From Phycisphaerales bacterium (lineage in GTDB: Bacteria; Planctomycetota; Phycisphaerae; Phycisphaerales; UBA1924), in the NCBI GenBank assembly GCA_029213305.1, contig JARGPA010000018.1, positions 16,146-80,145 of the forward strand: DNA of 64,000 nucleotides, written 5' to 3'. Position numbers and translations under genes: made by a program. The first letter of the stretch is position 1, and the number at the start of each line of letters is the position of its first letter. The notes under the pieces were generated by a model that saw only the letters and a list, made by a program, of their open reading frames with translations, was not told the DNA's origin and made no database searches. This document shows positions 62,449 through 64,000 of the stretch, one piece after another.

Positions 62449-63344
62449 GGCGTGTCTGAAGTTGTTTCAGGTTGAACTGCAGGATCTGTTTCAGGTGCTG
62501 ATTCTTCGTCACCCGTTGGGATATCCAAATCATCAGTTTGATCAATCTCAGGTGTTGAGTTCTGGATTGCATCCATCATCTCTTGAAGTTGCTCGGGGGA
62601 GATCGTCTGTTGTCCATCTGTGCCCAACTGTTCTTCACCAGTTAACGGCGTTAGATCTGCATCGCTTGGTAAAGCACTGACAAGTTTGATCTCTTCGAGA
62701 CTTTCAATACGATTCGTTGCGAACGATGCGATTGATTCGTAAAAATGCTTTGTCGCTAATGTCTCAAGACTCTGATACTGGGCCTTTGCGCCATCAAAGT
62801 CTCGCATACCTTCTTTGACTGCTGCGAGTCTTGAGTATGCTTGCATCGCGATGAGTTCTTTTCCAGTTGCATCCTTCGTCAAATCCAGTACTTGCTGCGC
62901 CATGTCGCCGGCTTGCTCAAGATAAACTTTGCGCTGTGTTTCATCGAGAAGATCAGCTTCGTTGATGAGTTCACCAGTATTTGGATTCGTTTCTGCGCCA
63001 GGACGGAACCCAACAACAAATGCATTAAGATAGATATCAGAAGTTGTCAACAATGCGAGCTCAGGTACGGATCGAACGCCGCTATATTCGTCTGCAAGTG
63101 TCTTGAGTGATGCAGGCGAAGGGTTTGCACCAGTTGTCGCGGATTCAAACTCGCTGAATGCTTGATCTATTCTTGCAATCTTCTGTCGTTCGAGATATTG
63201 CATTCCCGCGTAGATTAACGCGGCAACCGCAAGCGTCAGCAATACCGGCGAACTCCATTTGTTCAAGAAGTCGATAAACTCTTGATTGACCCGTGAGTCC
63301 TCAAGCCCAGCACCTTCACGAATCTTTGTTTGCCGATCGTCCAT
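62445..63344 (-). CDS. Membrane-anchored YfgM-like tetratricopeptide protein
   Basis: 299 residues. One membrane helix (about 34-50, VLLTLAVAALIYAGMQYL) follows a short cytoplasmic N-terminus. A helical-repeat periplasmic part follows (about 60-215), with TKDATGKELIAMQAYSRLAAVKEGMRDFDGAKAQYQSL resembling a TPR pair. The tail is acidic and disordered (residues about 220-299). YfgM-type proteins assist the Sec translocon and outer-membrane protein folding in other bacteria; here that is inference. AAGGA precedes the ATG by eight bases. It is coupled to the rluD-type gene. Confidence 0.7.
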   Translation of the reverse strand: MDDRQTKIREGAGLEDSRVNQEFIDFLNKWSSPVLLTLAVAALIYAGMQYLERQKIARIDQAFSEFESATTGANPSPASLKTLADEYSGVRSVPELALLTTSDIYLNAFVVGFRPGAETNPNTGELINEADLLDETQRKVYLEQAGDMAQQVLDLTKDATGKELIAMQAYSRLAAVKEGMRDFDGAKAQYQSLETLATKHFYESIASFATNRIESLEEIKLVSALPSDADLTPLTGEEQLGTDGQQTISPEQLQEMMDAIQNSTPEIDQTDDLDIPTGDEESAPETDPAVQPETTSDTP

Positions 63345-63455
63345 AGCGGATCCTTTTCATATTCATCACATTGCTTGAGCTTCAATCACTCATGTCAGTT
63401 CAAGCGGGTGCAATCTTAGCGGCTCAATTGCCCTTTGGCATCTGAAAATCGATGA

Positions 63456-64000
63456 TCAAACCCCTGAAGTAGGTTCGATCGCTTCCCAAAAACGCCATGG
63501 GCGACGATCTTTGAGGATCTCAGCAGGAACCAGCGCTTCACGAATTTGAGATACAAGCGAATCGATTCCCGCAGAAGGAGCAGTCTTTGTGATCGCAACA
63601 GTGCAATCCAAATCTACCAAATGTGTACCCAGGTCTGCTCGAGTCCCAAGTCTTATTCTTTGAACATCGGCCTGGATTGATCGCTCGAGTCTTGGATCAA
63701 GCTCTCCTTGATCATCATTTGAGTTGATACAGTGAACAACGAGCTGAGCGTTTGCAATCACGTTCATCGCGATTCTGATAGCGTCTGAATCATTTGACGA
63801 ACTCCCAACACGCTCGTCGATCCCTGGGGTATCAATCCAACGGACAACCAACCCTCCAAGATCGACGAGAACTCCGACATGATCTCGAGTAGTTCCTACA
63901 ACATCTGCAACGAGTGAAACCTGTTTACCAACCAACGCATTAATGAGTGTTGATTTTCCAACATTGGAGCGCCCGATCGCAACAACCACAGGTGGATAAA
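63456..64000 (-). CDS. TrmE/MnmE-like GTPase, G domain (5' end cut by window)
   Basis: The visible 181 codons (open to the window edge) form a GTPase domain: G1 GRSNVGKST, G2 GTTRDH, G3 DTPG. G4 is TKTA, lacking the NKxD aspartate that normally selects guanine. It resembles the G domain of MnmE and Era-type proteins. The C-terminal MnmE signature with a conserved Cys (CIGK) is absent; the gene ends soon after the G domain. So this may be a truncated or divergent MnmE relative, or a different TrmE-class GTPase. It is the last visible gene of the minus strand. Confidence 0.6.
   Translation of the reverse strand, partial: YPPVVVAIGRSNVGKSTLINALVGKQVSLVADVVGTTRDHVGVLVDLGGLVVRWIDTPGIDERVGSSSNDSDAIRIAMNVIANAQLVVHCINSNDDQGELDPRLERSIQADVQRIRLGTRADLGTHLVDLDCTVAITKTAPSAGIDSLVSQIREALVPAEILKDRRPWRFWEAIEPTSGV

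Overview
The window looks like a chromosomal segment of a Gram-negative-type bacterium, most likely a planctomycete of the Phycisphaerae type. That placement is inference from gene content: an exosortase with short PEP-CTERM-like C-terminal tails, type III glutamine synthetase, lipid A and heptose genes (lpxK, hldE), an OmcB-like repeat lipoprotein, and many sulfotransferases and glycosyltransferases. Base composition is moderate to low in G+C and looks even throughout. I see no IS element, prophage, integrase or CRISPR array.

Layout. (1) 1-11309, minus strand: one long, tightly overlapping operon for a sulfated exopolysaccharide, running from an asparagine-synthetase-like gene through five GT2/GT4 glycosyltransferases, two sulfotransferases and a PssD/PssE (Alg14/Alg13-like) pair to a UDP-sugar dehydrogenase cut by the window start. 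(2) 11683-14558, plus strand: polymerase-like Wzy, an RmlC-like cupin and RmlD, divergent from operon 1. (3) 14623-16338, minus strand: two tandem paralogous secreted proteins with a VPLPTA C-terminal sorting tail. (4) 16640-27326, minus strand: the export and assembly operon: degenerate nucleotidyltransferase, exosortase, EpsI, Wzc-type kinase, phosphoglycosyl transferase with an unusual N-terminal half, and a 1498-residue TPR protein. (5) 27504-29354: phosphopantetheinyl transferase and a Ser/Gly-rich secreted protein. (6) 29604-33550: two haem-motif chemoreceptors. (7) 33784-43764: glutamine synthetase III, tRNA-Leu(UAA), a PLP lyase, three further glycosyltransferases and an asparaginase-family Ntn hydrolase. 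(8) 44432-46569, plus strand: a compact redox operon with two membrane microproteins, a ferric-reductase/Rieske fusion and a conserved protein of unknown function. (9) 46650-64000: mostly housekeeping (nitrilase-family amidase, rplS, rpsP, trmD, hldE, maf, lpxK, serS, ogt, rluD) interspersed with cell-envelope and unknown genes, ending in a cut TrmE-like GTPase.

How they work together. Regions 1, 2 and 4 plausibly make one surface polymer. Precursors come from RmlD and the dehydrogenase, the first sugar is loaded by the phosphoglycosyl transferase, the chain is extended by the glycosyltransferases, sulfated, polymerised by Wzy and controlled in length by Wzc. The exosortase embedded in this operon probably processes the VPLPTA-tailed proteins encoded next to it. 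Strong intrinsic terminators with A-tracts on the plus strand (T-tracts on the transcript) close most minus-strand units.

Most open to new biology: the exosortase/VPLPTA pair, the nucleotidyltransferase-like/phosphoglycosyl transferase fusion, the Rieske operon with a 34-codon coupled microprotein, a short ORF interrupted by an in-frame TGA over a strong hairpin near 59.1-59.2 kb, and a small unassigned transcription unit near 44.0-44.2 kb. All calls are from reading the sequence; no database search was run.
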